Shown here: piece after piece, positions 15,723 through 24,715 of the stretch
Layout: the number at the start of each line of letters is the position of its first letter
Position numbering within the stretch: the stretch's first letter is position 1
Source of the DNA: Nocardioides sp. S5
GTDB taxonomy: Bacteria > Actinomycetota > Actinomycetes > Propionibacteriales > Nocardioidaceae
Direction of reading: 5' to 3'
Length of the DNA: 64,000 nucleotides
Assembly: GCF_017310035.1 (NCBI RefSeq)
Contig: NZ_CP022296.1
Span: 2,170,001 to 2,234,000, forward strand
Translations under genes and position numbers: made by a program
The notes under the pieces: model-generated
Told to the model about the DNA's origin: nothing
Database searches by the model: none
What the model saw: the letters and a program-made list of their open reading frames with translations, nothing else

Positions 15723-16972
15723 CCAGCGAGGTCGGCGCGGTCCTCGACGTCGAGCAGGTCCAGCGCCACACCGTCCGCACGCTCGTCGTCTCCCAGGCCG
15801 TCGGCGCGGTCGGAGTCACCATCGGCGTGGCCACCGCGTCCCTGCTGGCGCGCGACATCTCCGGCAGCGAGACGCTCGCCGGGCTCGCCCAGACCTTCCA
15901 GGTCCTCGGCACGGCAGCAGCGGCCTACGTCCTCGCGCGGGTGATGCGCCGACGTGGACGCCGCATCGGCATCGTGCTCGGCTACCTCGCCGGCGCCACC
16001 GGTGCGCTGCTCGCCGTCCTCGCAGGCGTCGTCGACTCGATGGCGGTGCTGCTCGTCGGTGCCGTGCTGTTGGGGGCGACGTCGGCGGTCAACAGCGGCT
16101 CGCGCTATGCAGCGACCGACCTCGCGACCGAGGCGCACCGCGCCCGCGCGTTGTCGGTGGTCGTGTGGGCCACGACGATCGGTGCCGTTGCGGGGCCCAA
16201 CCTGGTGGGCGTCGGCGGCACGGTCGCACGTCCGCTCGGCATCCCGGAGCTCACCGGCGGCTTCGCGATCGGCTCGGTCGTGCTCGTGCTGGCGGCCGGT
16301 TGGGTCTGGGTGCGGCTGCGTCCCGACCCGCTCCTGCTGGCCCAGGAGGCGGCCGGTGTCGTGCCGGACGGCGCGCCGCACGTGCGGGGAAGGTCGTGGG
16401 CGGCCTTCACCACGGTCGTGCGGGACGTGCCCGCAGTAGGCGCGGCCGTGGTCGCGATGGCGTGCGCCCATGCGGCGATGGTGACGGTGATGATCATGAC
16501 GCCGCTCCACATGGAGCACGGCGGCGCGCACCTCGAGGTCATCGGCTTCGTCATCTCGGTCCACGTGCTCGGGATGTTCGCCTTCTCGCCCGTCGTCGGC
16601 TGGGCGGCGGACCGCTTCGGGCGCTCGCCGGTGCTGGTCGCCGGAGGGGTGGTCCTGCTGGTGTCGCTCGCGCTCTGCGGACTGTCGCCGGAGGGCTCCT
16701 CGTGGCAGATCTTCGCCGGGTTGTTCCTCCTCGGGCTGGGCTGGTCGTGCGCGACCGTCGCCGCCTCCACCGTGATCGCCGACCGCACCCCGATCGAGGC
16801 GCGCACGGACGTGCAGGGGACCTCCGACATGGCCATGGCGCTCACCGCGGCCGGTGGTGGCGCGTTCGCAGGGGTCATCGTCGGGGGACTGGGCTACCCG
16901 GCGCTCGCCCTCTTCGCGGCCCTGCTCGCCCTCGCCGTCGTGGTGGCAGGACGGCTCACCCGGACGCCCTGA
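15719..16972 (+). CDS. MFS transporter
   Basis: 417 residues from GTG 15719, which overlaps the DUF3046 stop (GTGA); the open frame upstream is a shadow. About twelve hydrophobic helices, with the cytoplasmic loop motif [17 protein letters not shown] between helices 8 and 9 (MFS signature A-like) and [11 protein letters not shown] between 2 and 3. It belongs to the general MFS exporter group; the substrate is unknown. Confidence 0.85.
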   Translation: MTSEVGAVLDVEQVQRHTVRTLVVSQAVGAVGVTIGVATASLLARDISGSETLAGLAQTFQVLGTAAAAYVLARVMRRRGRRIGIVLGYLAGATGALLAVLAGVVDSMAVLLVGAVLLGATSAVNSGSRYAATDLATEAHRARALSVVVWATTIGAVAGPNLVGVGGTVARPLGIPELTGGFAIGSVVLVLAAGWVWVRLRPDPLLLAQEAAGVVPDGAPHVRGRSWAAFTTVVRDVPAVGAAVVAMACAHAAMVTVMIMTPLHMEHGGAHLEVIGFVISVHVLGMFAFSPVVGWAADRFGRSPVLVAGGVVLLVSLALCGLSPEGSSWQIFAGLFLLGLGWSCATVAASTVIADRTPIEARTDVQGTSDMAMALTAAGGGAFAGVIVGGLGYPALALFAALLALAVVVAGRLTRTP

Positions 16973-17030
16973 CCCCGACCCGCACGGTCATCGCGAACAT
17001 CCGCGCGACACGCCGCGCCACGTCTGCCAT

Positions 17031-17044
17031 CGAACACGTGTTCG
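17031..17044 (+). promoter_or_regulatory. LexA-binding SOS box of recA
   Basis: CGAACACGTGTTCG is a perfect 14-base palindrome that fits the actinobacterial/Bacillus LexA consensus CGAAC-N4-GTTCG. It lies 137 bases upstream of recA, as in mycobacteria, and supports DNA-damage induction through LexA. Confidence 0.9.
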
Positions 17045-17114
17045 GGCTACTGTTCGTCCACAGGTACGACGTGCGGCGAGGTTGTCCACAGCGTTCGACC
17101 GTCCTGATCAGGGA

Positions 17115-17137
17115 CTGTCGGTGGCTCGCCCTAACGT
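17115..17137 (+). promoter_or_regulatory. PafBC-type (RecA-NDp) promoter of recA
   Basis: CTGTCGGTG (17115-17123), then eight bases, then TAACGT (17132-17137). This matches the LexA-independent damage promoter TTGTCRGTG-N8-TANNNT except for the first base. In mycobacteria this motif is activated by PafBC. It lies 44-66 bases before the recA start. Confidence 0.85.
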
Positions 17138-17180
17138 CGGAGAAGTACCGACACACACGACGAGAGAACGGGACACAGCA

Positions 17181-18222
<1,042 letters not shown>

Positions 18223-18233
<11 letters not shown>

Positions 18234-18960
18234 GGAACATCGCCCGCCGCCGTCGTGGGCCGGTGACGTCGGACTCGGCGTGCGCGCGTGGGTGGGGGAC
18301 ACCCCACCCACGCCGTCGCCGGCGACCGAGCCTGCCGAGCGGTCTGGTGAGCGCTCGCGCAAGAAGGGTCGCGGCCGCAGCCGCACCCGGACCCGCGCCG
18401 AGGCCGAGGAGGCCCGCGCCGCCACCGCTGCCGCACGCGCGGCGGAGGTGGAGGCCGATCCCGAAGGAGTGGCCCGCACGATCCTGCTCGATGCGCTGAC
18501 CGGCCAGGCGCGCACGCGCCGTGAGCTCGCCGACAAGCTGGCCAAGCGCGAGGTGCCCGACGAGATCGCCACCGAGCTGCTCGACCGTTTCACCGACGTC
18601 GGCCTGATCGACGATGCTGCCTTCGCCTCGGCGTGGGTGGAGAGCCGGCACCGCAGCCGCGGGCTCGCGCCCCGTGCGCTGGCGCAGGAGCTGCGCCGCA
18701 AGGGCGTGAATGACGAGGAGGCCAAGGCCGCCCTCGAGCAGATCGACGAGGACGACCAGCGCACCGCGGCCCGCGCACTGGTGGACCGCAAGATGCGGTC
18801 CGTGCGCGGGCTCGAACCGCAGGTCGTCACCCGGCGCCTGGTCGGGATGCTCGCGCGCAAGGGCTACGGCGCAGGCCTGGCTTTCTCGGTGGTCCGAGAA
18901 GCGCTGGCCGACGACGACCAGGTGGACCTGACCGACCTCGTCGACCACCCGGAGGACTGA
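18223..18960 (+). CDS. recX: Regulatory protein RecX
   Basis: 245 residues from ATG 18223, overlapping recA by 11 bases. The N-terminal ~85 residues are a basic, low-complexity extension ([20 protein letters not shown]) common in actinobacterial RecX. The RecX three-helix repeats follow: [39 protein letters not shown] and a third set with [15 protein letters not shown]. RecX blocks RecA filament growth. Overlap with recA implies coupled translation at a lower level. Confidence 0.92.
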
Positions 18961-19004
18961 GCGACCCCTTCCGCGGCAGGTCAGCCCTCTGGTGGGATGT
19001 GCTC

Positions 19005-19493
19005 GTGAGCAACGAGCGCGAGGTCCTCACCTACGACCTGTTCGGCACGGCCACCCGCGAGCTGGCGCAGGAGGTGGCCGACTCCGGCTTCGCCCCGGAC
19101 ATGATCCTGTCGATCGCGCGCGGCGGTCTCGCGCTCGGTATGGGCCTGGGCTACGCGCTGGGGGTGAAGAACCTGTCGGTGATCAACGTCGAGTTCTACA
19201 CCGGCGTCGACCAGCGCCTCGACGTGCCGATCATGCTGCCACCGACGCCGGCGGCGATCGACCTGTCCGGGCTGAAGGTCCTCATCGCCGACGATGTCGC
19301 CGACACCGGCCGCACCCTCGAGCTGGTGCACCAGTTCTGCGAGGGCAACGTGGCCGAGGCGCGCACCGTCGTGATCTACGAGAAGCCGCAGTCGGTCATC
19401 AAGCCGGACTACAGCTGGCGGGTCACCGAGCAGTGGATCGACTTCCCGTGGTCGGTCCTCCCGCCGGTCGTGCCGGGCGCGCTCGCCCACTGA
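19005..19493 (+). CDS. Type I phosphoribosyltransferase
   Basis: 162 residues from GTG 19005, six bases after TGGGAT. The PRPP-binding loop LIADDVADTGRTL is clear, and ILSIARGGLALG is the early substrate loop of hypoxanthine/xanthine-guanine-type enzymes. It probably salvages a purine base using PRPP, but the exact base cannot be read from sequence. A GNAT gene follows after 12 bases. Confidence 0.8.
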   Translation: MSNEREVLTYDLFGTATRELAQEVADSGFAPDMILSIARGGLALGMGLGYALGVKNLSVINVEFYTGVDQRLDVPIMLPPTPAAIDLSGLKVLIADDVADTGRTLELVHQFCEGNVAEARTVVIYEKPQSVIKPDYSWRVTEQWIDFPWSVLPPVVPGALAH

Positions 19494-19505
19494 ACGGCGT
19501 ACGGC

Positions 19506-20240
19506 GTGCAGGTCCTGGTCCGCGACGGGGAGCACACCGCTGCGGGGGACACCGGCCCCGGGGAGTCGTGGGCGGCGACCGCTCTCAGGCTCGCCGAAGG
19601 CCTGTCGCCGACCCCCGCGCTCCACCTGTGGCCGCACGACCTGTCCGGTGGGACGGCGCACTTCGTCGTCGACCGCGACCTGGTCCTCGACCTCCGGGCG
19701 ATGACGCGCGGCGACCTGCCGGTCCTCGCCGGATGGCTGCGGGCTCCGCACGTGCGCCGGTGGTGGCACGCCGACGGTGAGCCGACCGACGCCCGCGTGA
19801 CAGCGCGGTACGGCCCCAGGGTCGACGGGGACACTCCGACACGGATGTGGGTGGTCGAGGTCAACGGTCGCTCGATCGGGTTCGTGCAGGACTACCGGAT
19901 CCGGGACTACCCGGACTTCGCCCTGCTCGCTCCCGACCCCGACGCCCTCGGGCTCGACTACGCGATCGGGGATCCCCACCGTCTCGGACGAGGACTGGGT
20001 GTGCGGATGGTGTGGGCGTGGATGCAGCGGGCGAGGCGCGACCTCCCCGACGCCGGCAGCTACTTCGCGGCACCGGACCACCGCAACCTCGCCTCGTTGC
20101 GGATCCTCGCCAAGGCGGGGTTCGCGCAGGGCACGTGGTTCGACGAGCCGCAGCGGGACGGGGCCACGGCGACCGCCGTGGGTTGCACCCTCGACGTACG
20201 CCGCGTGCTGGGACCGGTGGCAGTCGCGGGTGGGCCATGA
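19506..20240 (+). CDS. GNAT acetyltransferase of the IucB/AAC(6')-like type
   Basis: 244 residues from GTG 19506. After a ~65-residue N-terminal extension, LDLRAMTRGDLPVLAGWLRAPHVRRWW begins a GNAT_8-like domain of the kind found in aminoglycoside 6'-acetyltransferases and IucB-like siderophore enzymes. ALGLDYAIGDPHRLGRGLGVRMVW is the CoA-binding loop and RNLASLRILAKAGF the following helix. The substrate is unknown. The Cys-free N-terminal part has no recognisable domain. Confidence 0.75.
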   Translation: MQVLVRDGEHTAAGDTGPGESWAATALRLAEGLSPTPALHLWPHDLSGGTAHFVVDRDLVLDLRAMTRGDLPVLAGWLRAPHVRRWWHADGEPTDARVTARYGPRVDGDTPTRMWVVEVNGRSIGFVQDYRIRDYPDFALLAPDPDALGLDYAIGDPHRLGRGLGVRMVWAWMQRARRDLPDAGSYFAAPDHRNLASLRILAKAGFAQGTWFDEPQRDGATATAVGCTLDVRRVLGPVAVAGGP

Positions 20241-20247
20241 TGTGCCC

Positions 20248-21099
20248 ATGACCGACGACATCTCCGCCCACCTGCGGCTCCCGCAGGGGCCGGTCGACCT
20301 GTCCGCGATCGAGACCGACGCCGCGCCCGGCTTCGACGGCTCCAAGACCGACGGCAAGGCGGCGCTCGCGGCGATGGGTCCCGAGCTCGCCGACCTGCAG
20401 GAGCGCCTCTGGGCCGAGCGGACGGTCGGGTCCGAGCGCCGGGTGCTGATCGTGCTGCAGGGGATGGACACCAGCGGCAAGGGTGGGGTGCTGCGCCACA
20501 CGATCGGGCTGGTCGACCCCCAGGGCGTGCGGATCACCAGCTTCAAGGCCCCCACCGAGGAGGAGCGTGCGCACGACTTCCTCTGGCGCATCGAGAAGGG
20601 GCTGCCGGAGGCGGGCTACATCGGTGTCTTCGACCGCTCGCACTACGAGGACGTGCTGATCGCCCGGGTACGTGGCTTCGCCGAGCCCGGCGAGATCGAG
20701 CGCCGCTACGGTGCGATCAACGAGTTCGAGGCCCGCCTGGCCGACGAGGGCTTCTCGATCATCAAGTGCATGCTGCACGTGGGCCCCGAGGAGCAGAAGG
20801 AGCGTCTCGCCGAGCGGCTGGCCAACCCGGAGAAGCACTGGAAGTACAACCCCGGCGACCTCGACGAGCGTGCCCTGTGGCCGGCCTACCGTGAGGCGTA
20901 CGAGATCGCGCTCGAGCGCACCCACACCGAGGCCGCACCGTGGCACGTGGTGCCCGCGGACAAGAAGTGGTTCCGCAACCTCGCCGTCGGCCAGCTCCTC
21001 CTCGACACGCTCCGCGGGCTCGACCCGCAGTGGCCGGTCGCCGACTTCGACGTCGAGGCCGAGACGAAGCGGCTCCACGAGGAGTCCCCGGTCCAGTGA
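20248..21099 (+). CDS. ppk2: Polyphosphate kinase 2 family enzyme
   Basis: 283 residues from ATG 20248, six bases after CATGAT. Walker A is QGMDTSGKGG, and FDRSHYEDVLIARV with the following acidic loop and Walker B-like FDRS are PPK2 family marks; HWKYNPGDL and the W-rich end (APWHVVPADKKWFRN) complete the fold. PPK2 enzymes transfer phosphate from polyphosphate to AMP, ADP or NDPs; which class this is cannot be decided by eye. It overlaps the HipA-like gene by one base. Confidence 0.9.
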   Translation: MTDDISAHLRLPQGPVDLSAIETDAAPGFDGSKTDGKAALAAMGPELADLQERLWAERTVGSERRVLIVLQGMDTSGKGGVLRHTIGLVDPQGVRITSFKAPTEEERAHDFLWRIEKGLPEAGYIGVFDRSHYEDVLIARVRGFAEPGEIERRYGAINEFEARLADEGFSIIKCMLHVGPEEQKERLAERLANPEKHWKYNPGDLDERALWPAYREAYEIALERTHTEAAPWHVVPADKKWFRNLAVGQLLLDTLRGLDPQWPVADFDVEAETKRLHEESPVQ

Positions 21100-21860
21100 T
21101 GCCCACCGTCGCGGTCACCCGCTACGTCACGCCGCTGCGCGAGGGCGGCAGCCTGCCCGGGGTGGTGGAGGGAGACGACCTCGGCACCTACGTCTGCAAG
21201 TTCCGCGGCGCCGGCCAGGGCGCGAAGGTGCTCGTGGCCGAGGTCATCGCCAGCGGGCTGGCCACGCGGCTCGGCCTGCGCACGCCGCGGCTCGTCGTCC
21301 TCGAGCTCGACGCTGAGCTGGCTCGCTACGAGGCCGACGAGGAGGTCCAGGACCTGCTGGTGGCGAGCGTCGGCACCAACCTCGGGATCGACTTCCTGCC
21401 CGGCTCCTTCGGCGTCGACGGGCAGGTCAGCGCCGCCGACGACGAGGGCGCGCGCGTGCTGTGGCTGGACGCGTTCACCGCCAACGTCGACCGCTCCTGG
21501 CGCAACCCCAACCTCCTGCTCTGGCACGGCGACCTCTGGGTCATCGACCACGGTGCCTCGCTCTACTTCCACCACGGGTGGCGCTCCGGTGTCGGCGACC
21601 CCGCGAAGTTCGCCGCCCAGCCGTGGGACGTCAGCGGTCACGTCTTCGAGACGTGCGCCAGCCGCGCGCGGGAGCTCGACAGCGAGATCTCCGCAGCACT
21701 CGGGGCCGACGTCCTCGCCGACGTGCTGGCCGAGGTCCCCGACGTCTGGCTCGAGCCGGTGGCGGGCGCGGAGACGCCCGACGCGCTGCGCGCGGCCTAC
21801 GTCGAGTTCCTCCTCGCCCGGCTCGGCACCCGCCAGTGGCTGCCGGGAGGTGCCGGATGA
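21099..21860 (+). CDS. HipA-like kinase family protein
   Basis: 253 residues, ATG overlapping the ppk2 stop (TGATG). ANVDRSWRNPNLL and LWVIDHGASL match the catalytic and metal-binding loops of the HipA-related kinase family, and the N-terminal GTYVCKFRGAG would hold the ATP-binding lysine. Toxin HipA phosphorylates a tRNA synthetase, but this family lacks the HipB-type antitoxin partner and may not be a toxin. The next gene is DUF3037, a frequent companion. Confidence 0.75.
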   Translation: MPTVAVTRYVTPLREGGSLPGVVEGDDLGTYVCKFRGAGQGAKVLVAEVIASGLATRLGLRTPRLVVLELDAELARYEADEEVQDLLVASVGTNLGIDFLPGSFGVDGQVSAADDEGARVLWLDAFTANVDRSWRNPNLLLWHGDLWVIDHGASLYFHHGWRSGVGDPAKFAAQPWDVSGHVFETCASRARELDSEISAALGADVLADVLAEVPDVWLEPVAGAETPDALRAAYVEFLLARLGTRQWLPGGAG

Positions 21861-22234
21861 GGCTCGCCTACCAGTACGTCGTGCTGCGCTGCGTCCCGCG
21901 CCCGGAGCGCGAGGAGTTCCTCAACGTCGGCGTGGTCCTGCACTGCCAGGGCGCCGACTTCCTCGACGCGTCGTGGAGCGTGGACGCCGACCGGCTGCGC
22001 GCGCTGCACCCCGACCTCGACACCGACCAGGTCTGCGAGGCGCTCGCCTTCGTCGACGCGGTGTGCCGCGGGGACGAGCGGGCGGGGGAGGCGGCGCGCC
22101 AGTCACTGGGACAGCGGTTCGGCTTCCTCAAGGCCCCGCGCAGCACCGTCCTCCAGCCGGGGCCGGTGCACGGCGGCATGACCGCCGACCCCGCGCGTCA
22201 GCTCGAGCACCTGCGCGAACGCCTCGTCGGATGA
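21857..22234 (+). CDS. DUF3037 family protein
   Basis: 125 residues, ATG overlapping the previous stop (ATGA). AYQYVVLRCVPRPEREEFLNVGVVLHC is the DUF3037 signature. This family occurs next to HipA-like kinases in many bacteria; its function is not known. Tight coupling suggests a fixed stoichiometry with the kinase. Confidence 0.85.
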   Translation: MRLAYQYVVLRCVPRPEREEFLNVGVVLHCQGADFLDASWSVDADRLRALHPDLDTDQVCEALAFVDAVCRGDERAGEAARQSLGQRFGFLKAPRSTVLQPGPVHGGMTADPARQLEHLRERLVG

Positions 22235-22244
22235 GCGGACGCCC

Positions 22245-22940
22245 GTGACGTACGTCGGCGCGGTCCGGGCCGCCCTCGCCGCGACCGGCGATCCTGAGCG
22301 GGCGGTGCAGCAGCAGGCCTACATGAAGTCCGACCTGCCCTACGTCGGGCTCGGCGCGCCCGAGCTGCGGGCGCTGCTCAGGCCGCTCCTCGTCGAGCAC
22401 CGGTTCGTCGACCGGGGGTCCTGGGAGGCCGCGGCCCTCGAGCTGTGGGACGACGTCACGCACCGCGAGGAGTGGTACGCCGCCGTCGCCCTGCTGCGCC
22501 ACCGCGCCTACCGCGACTGGCTCGACCCCGACCTGCTGCCGCTGCTCGAGCACCTCGTGCGCACCGGCGCCTGGTGGGACGTGGTCGACGAGGTCGCCTC
22601 GCACCTCGTCGGGCAGGTGCTGCTCGACCACCGCGCGGCAGCGACGCCGGTGATGGACGTCTGGTCCGTCGACCCCGACAGCATGTGGGTCCGGCGTACG
22701 GCGATGCTGGCGCAGCTGCGGCACGGCGAGGACACCGACACCGACCTGCTCGAGCGGGTGCTGGTCGCCAACCTCGACGGCACGGCGTACGGGCGGGAGT
22801 TCTTCGTGCGTAAGGCGCTCGGCTGGGCGCTGCGCCAGCACGCGCGGACCGATCCCGTGTGGGTGCGGGCCTTCGCCGACCGGTACGGCGATCGGCTCAG
22901 CGGTCTGTCGCGCCGCGAGGCGCTCAAGCACCTCACGTGA
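22245..22940 (+). CDS. DNA alkylation repair enzyme, AlkD-like
   Basis: 231 residues from GTG 22245. The HEAT-like helices with QQAYMKSDLPYVGLGAPELRALLRPL, WWDVVDEVASHLVG and GREFFVRKALGWALRQHARTDP match the AlkD family, which excises N3- and N7-alkylpurines without base flipping. Conserved Trp and Asp (WWDVVDEVA) are present. A large hairpin follows one base after the stop. Confidence 0.88.
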   Translation: MTYVGAVRAALAATGDPERAVQQQAYMKSDLPYVGLGAPELRALLRPLLVEHRFVDRGSWEAAALELWDDVTHREEWYAAVALLRHRAYRDWLDPDLLPLLEHLVRTGAWWDVVDEVASHLVGQVLLDHRAAATPVMDVWSVDPDSMWVRRTAMLAQLRHGEDTDTDLLERVLVANLDGTAYGREFFVRKALGWALRQHARTDPVWVRAFADRYGDRLSGLSRREALKHLT

Positions 22941-22982
22941 CGTCATGGCGGGTGGTCGCTCCGGCGACCACCCGCCATGACG
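22941..22982. terminator. Bidirectional terminator hairpin
   Basis: A perfect 19-base-pair inverted repeat (22941-22959 and 22964-22982) with a four-base loop TCCG. It lies between the convergent alkD-like and cbiX-like genes, so it can end transcription from both sides. No T-tract follows, as is usual in high-GC actinobacteria. Confidence 0.8.
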
Positions 22983-22993
22983 CCAGCGTGGGA

Positions 22994-23737
22994 TCAGACG
23001 GGGACGAGCTCGACGGCACCCACGGCGTAGCGCGCCAGGATCGCCCGCGCCACCGCCGGGTGCGCGCCCAGCGGGTCGGAGACCACGACGGCACCGGCCT
23101 CGAAGGCGAGCTCGGTGGCCCGGTCGGGCAAGCGGCCCGGGGCGAGGAAGAAGGACGCGACCGCGATGTGGCGCTTGCCCTCCGCACGGAAGGCCCGGAC
23201 GGCCTCGCCGGTCGCCGGCGGAGCGGCCGAGGCGAAGGCAGCCGTCACCGGGAGCTTGTGGCGCGCGCCCCAGGTGCGGGCGATGCGCGCCACCGACTGG
23301 TTGGCGAGCGGGTCCGAGGAGCCCGCGGCGGCGAGGACGAGCGCGTCGAGCTCGCGCACCCGGGCAGCCTTGAGGGCGTCGCGCAGGCGGACGTCGAGCA
23401 CCTCGAGGAAGGCCGACTCCATGCCGAGGATCCGGCTGGCCTGGATCTTGAGGCCCTCGTGGCGCGCCATCGCGGCGGCGATGACCTCGGGCACGTCGAC
23501 CTTGGCGTGGTAGGCCTCGGTGAGCAGGAGGGGGACGACGACGATCTCGTCGAACCCGGCCTTGACCAGCCGGTCGACGACCGTGTCGAACGACGGCTTG
23601 GCGAGGTCGAGGAAGGCCGTCTCGACGCGGAGGTCGGGACGCAGCGCCTTGACCTCGGCGACGAGCGCCTTGATCGTCGCGGCCGAACGCGGGTCCCGGC
23701 TTCCGTGGGCCAGGGCAACCAGAGCAGGAGCAGCCAT
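22994..23737 (-). CDS. Sirohydrochlorin chelatase, CbiX/SirB-like
   Basis: 247 residues from ATG 23737 with GGAGGCACC upstream. ALVALAHGSRDPR is the chelatase signature with the metal-binding His, and a second His is found in LLTEAYHAKVDVP; the C-terminal half repeats the fold (LVLAAAGSSDP and RHIAVASFFLAPGRLPDR), giving a two-domain protein as in SirB-type enzymes. It would insert Fe into sirohydrochlorin to make siroheme, the cofactor of the sulfite reductase in the same operon; a Co substrate cannot be excluded. Confidence 0.85.
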   Translation of the reverse strand: MAAPALVALAHGSRDPRSAATIKALVAEVKALRPDLRVETAFLDLAKPSFDTVVDRLVKAGFDEIVVVPLLLTEAYHAKVDVPEVIAAAMARHEGLKIQASRILGMESAFLEVLDVRLRDALKAARVRELDALVLAAAGSSDPLANQSVARIARTWGARHKLPVTAAFASAAPPATGEAVRAFRAEGKRHIAVASFFLAPGRLPDRATELAFEAGAVVVSDPLGAHPAVARAILARYAVGAVELVPV

Positions 23738-23819
23738 CAGAGGTGCCTCCGATCGTGAGTGGTGGTGCGGTGGTGGGCGACGGCGTTGTCGCACCGGTGG
23801 GGGAGCAGGCGGGGTGGTG

Positions 23820-24563
23820 TCATGCGTGGATCCCGCACTCGGTCTTCGTGGTGCCGGCCCAGCGCCCGCTGCGCGGGTCGTCGCCCGGCGCGACCCGGCG
23901 GGTGCAGGGCCAGCAGCCGATGCTGGGGTATCCGTCGTGCACGAGCGGGTTGACCAGCACGCCGTTGTCGGCGATGTAGGTCTCGACCTGCTCGTCGCTC
24001 CAGCGAGCGAGGGGCGACACCTTGACCTTGCCCTTGCGCGCGTCCCAGCCCACGACCGGCGCGATGACGCGGTTGTGCGTCTCGGCGCGACGCAGGCCGG
24101 TGGCCCAGGCGTCGTACTCGGCGAGCGTGTCGGCCAGCGGCTTGACCTTGCGCAGCGCGCAGCACAGGTCGGGATCGGTCTTGTAGAGGTCCTTGCCGTA
24201 CTGCTCGTCCTGCTCGGCGACGCTCAGCGACGTGCCGACGGTGCGCAGGTTCACCGGCAGGGTCGCCTCGACCGCGTCGCGGGTGCCGATGGTCTCGACG
24301 AAGTGGTAGCCAGTGTCGAGGAAGACGACGTCGATGCCGGGCGCGACCGTGGAGGCCAGGTGGGCCAGCACGGCGTCACCCATCGAGGAGGTGATGGCGA
24401 ACCGGTCGCCGAAGGTCGCGACCGCCCACTCGATGATCACCTCGGCGGGAGCCAGCTCGAGCTCGGCGCCGACGTGGGAGACGAGCTCGCGCAGCTCCTC
24501 CGGCGTACGCCCCTCGGTGTGGGTGCCCTTGAAGGCGCGGGCGGCGCGGGTGGACAGGCTCAT
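23820..24563 (-). CDS. cysH: Assimilatory APS/PAPS reductase
   Basis: 247 residues from ATG 24563, overlapping the upstream small gene (ATGA). FLDTGYHFVET is the substrate loop. The paired cysteines DLCCALRKVKPL and the CWPCTR motif bind a [4Fe-4S] cluster, which marks the bacterial APS reductase class, and ECGIHA at the C-terminus carries the catalytic Cys. It reduces adenylyl sulfate to sulfite with thioredoxin. Sulfite then passes to the sulfite reductase two genes upstream. ATP sulfurylase genes are not in the window. Confidence 0.92.
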   Translation of the reverse strand: MSLSTRAARAFKGTHTEGRTPEELRELVSHVGAELELAPAEVIIEWAVATFGDRFAITSSMGDAVLAHLASTVAPGIDVVFLDTGYHFVETIGTRDAVEATLPVNLRTVGTSLSVAEQDEQYGKDLYKTDPDLCCALRKVKPLADTLAEYDAWATGLRRAETHNRVIAPVVGWDARKGKVKVSPLARWSDEQVETYIADNGVLVNPLVHDGYPSIGCWPCTRRVAPGDDPRSGRWAGTTKTECGIHA

Positions 24564-24715
24564 GGCGCACCTCCGCCCGGCCGGATCATCCCGGTCATCT
24601 TCACCGTGAAGGCGCGCAGGCACGAGCGGCACTCCCACGCACCTGCGCCCTCCTGGGGGAACAGGTTCTCGTCCCCGCAGTAGGGGCAGTGGAAGGGCTG
24701 CGCGCGCTCGCTCAT
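24560..24715 (-). CDS. Small zinc-ribbon protein of the sulfur operon
   Basis: 51 residues between the sulfite reductase and cysH, overlapping the first by one base (TGATG) and the second by four (ATGA). Two CxxC pairs (CPYCGDEN and CRSC) suggest a zinc ribbon or rubredoxin-like site. A gene of this size at this position is seen in other actinobacterial sulfite reductase operons. Function unknown; a role in electron transfer or metal delivery would fit. Confidence 0.75.
   Translation of the reverse strand: MSERAQPFHCPYCGDENLFPQEGAGAWECRSCLRAFTVKMTGMIRPGGGAP

Noticed and set aside
21099..22234. HipBA toxin-antitoxin pair
   Set aside because: The kinase-like protein is of the HipA-related type next to DUF3037, and no helix-turn-helix HipB gene is present.
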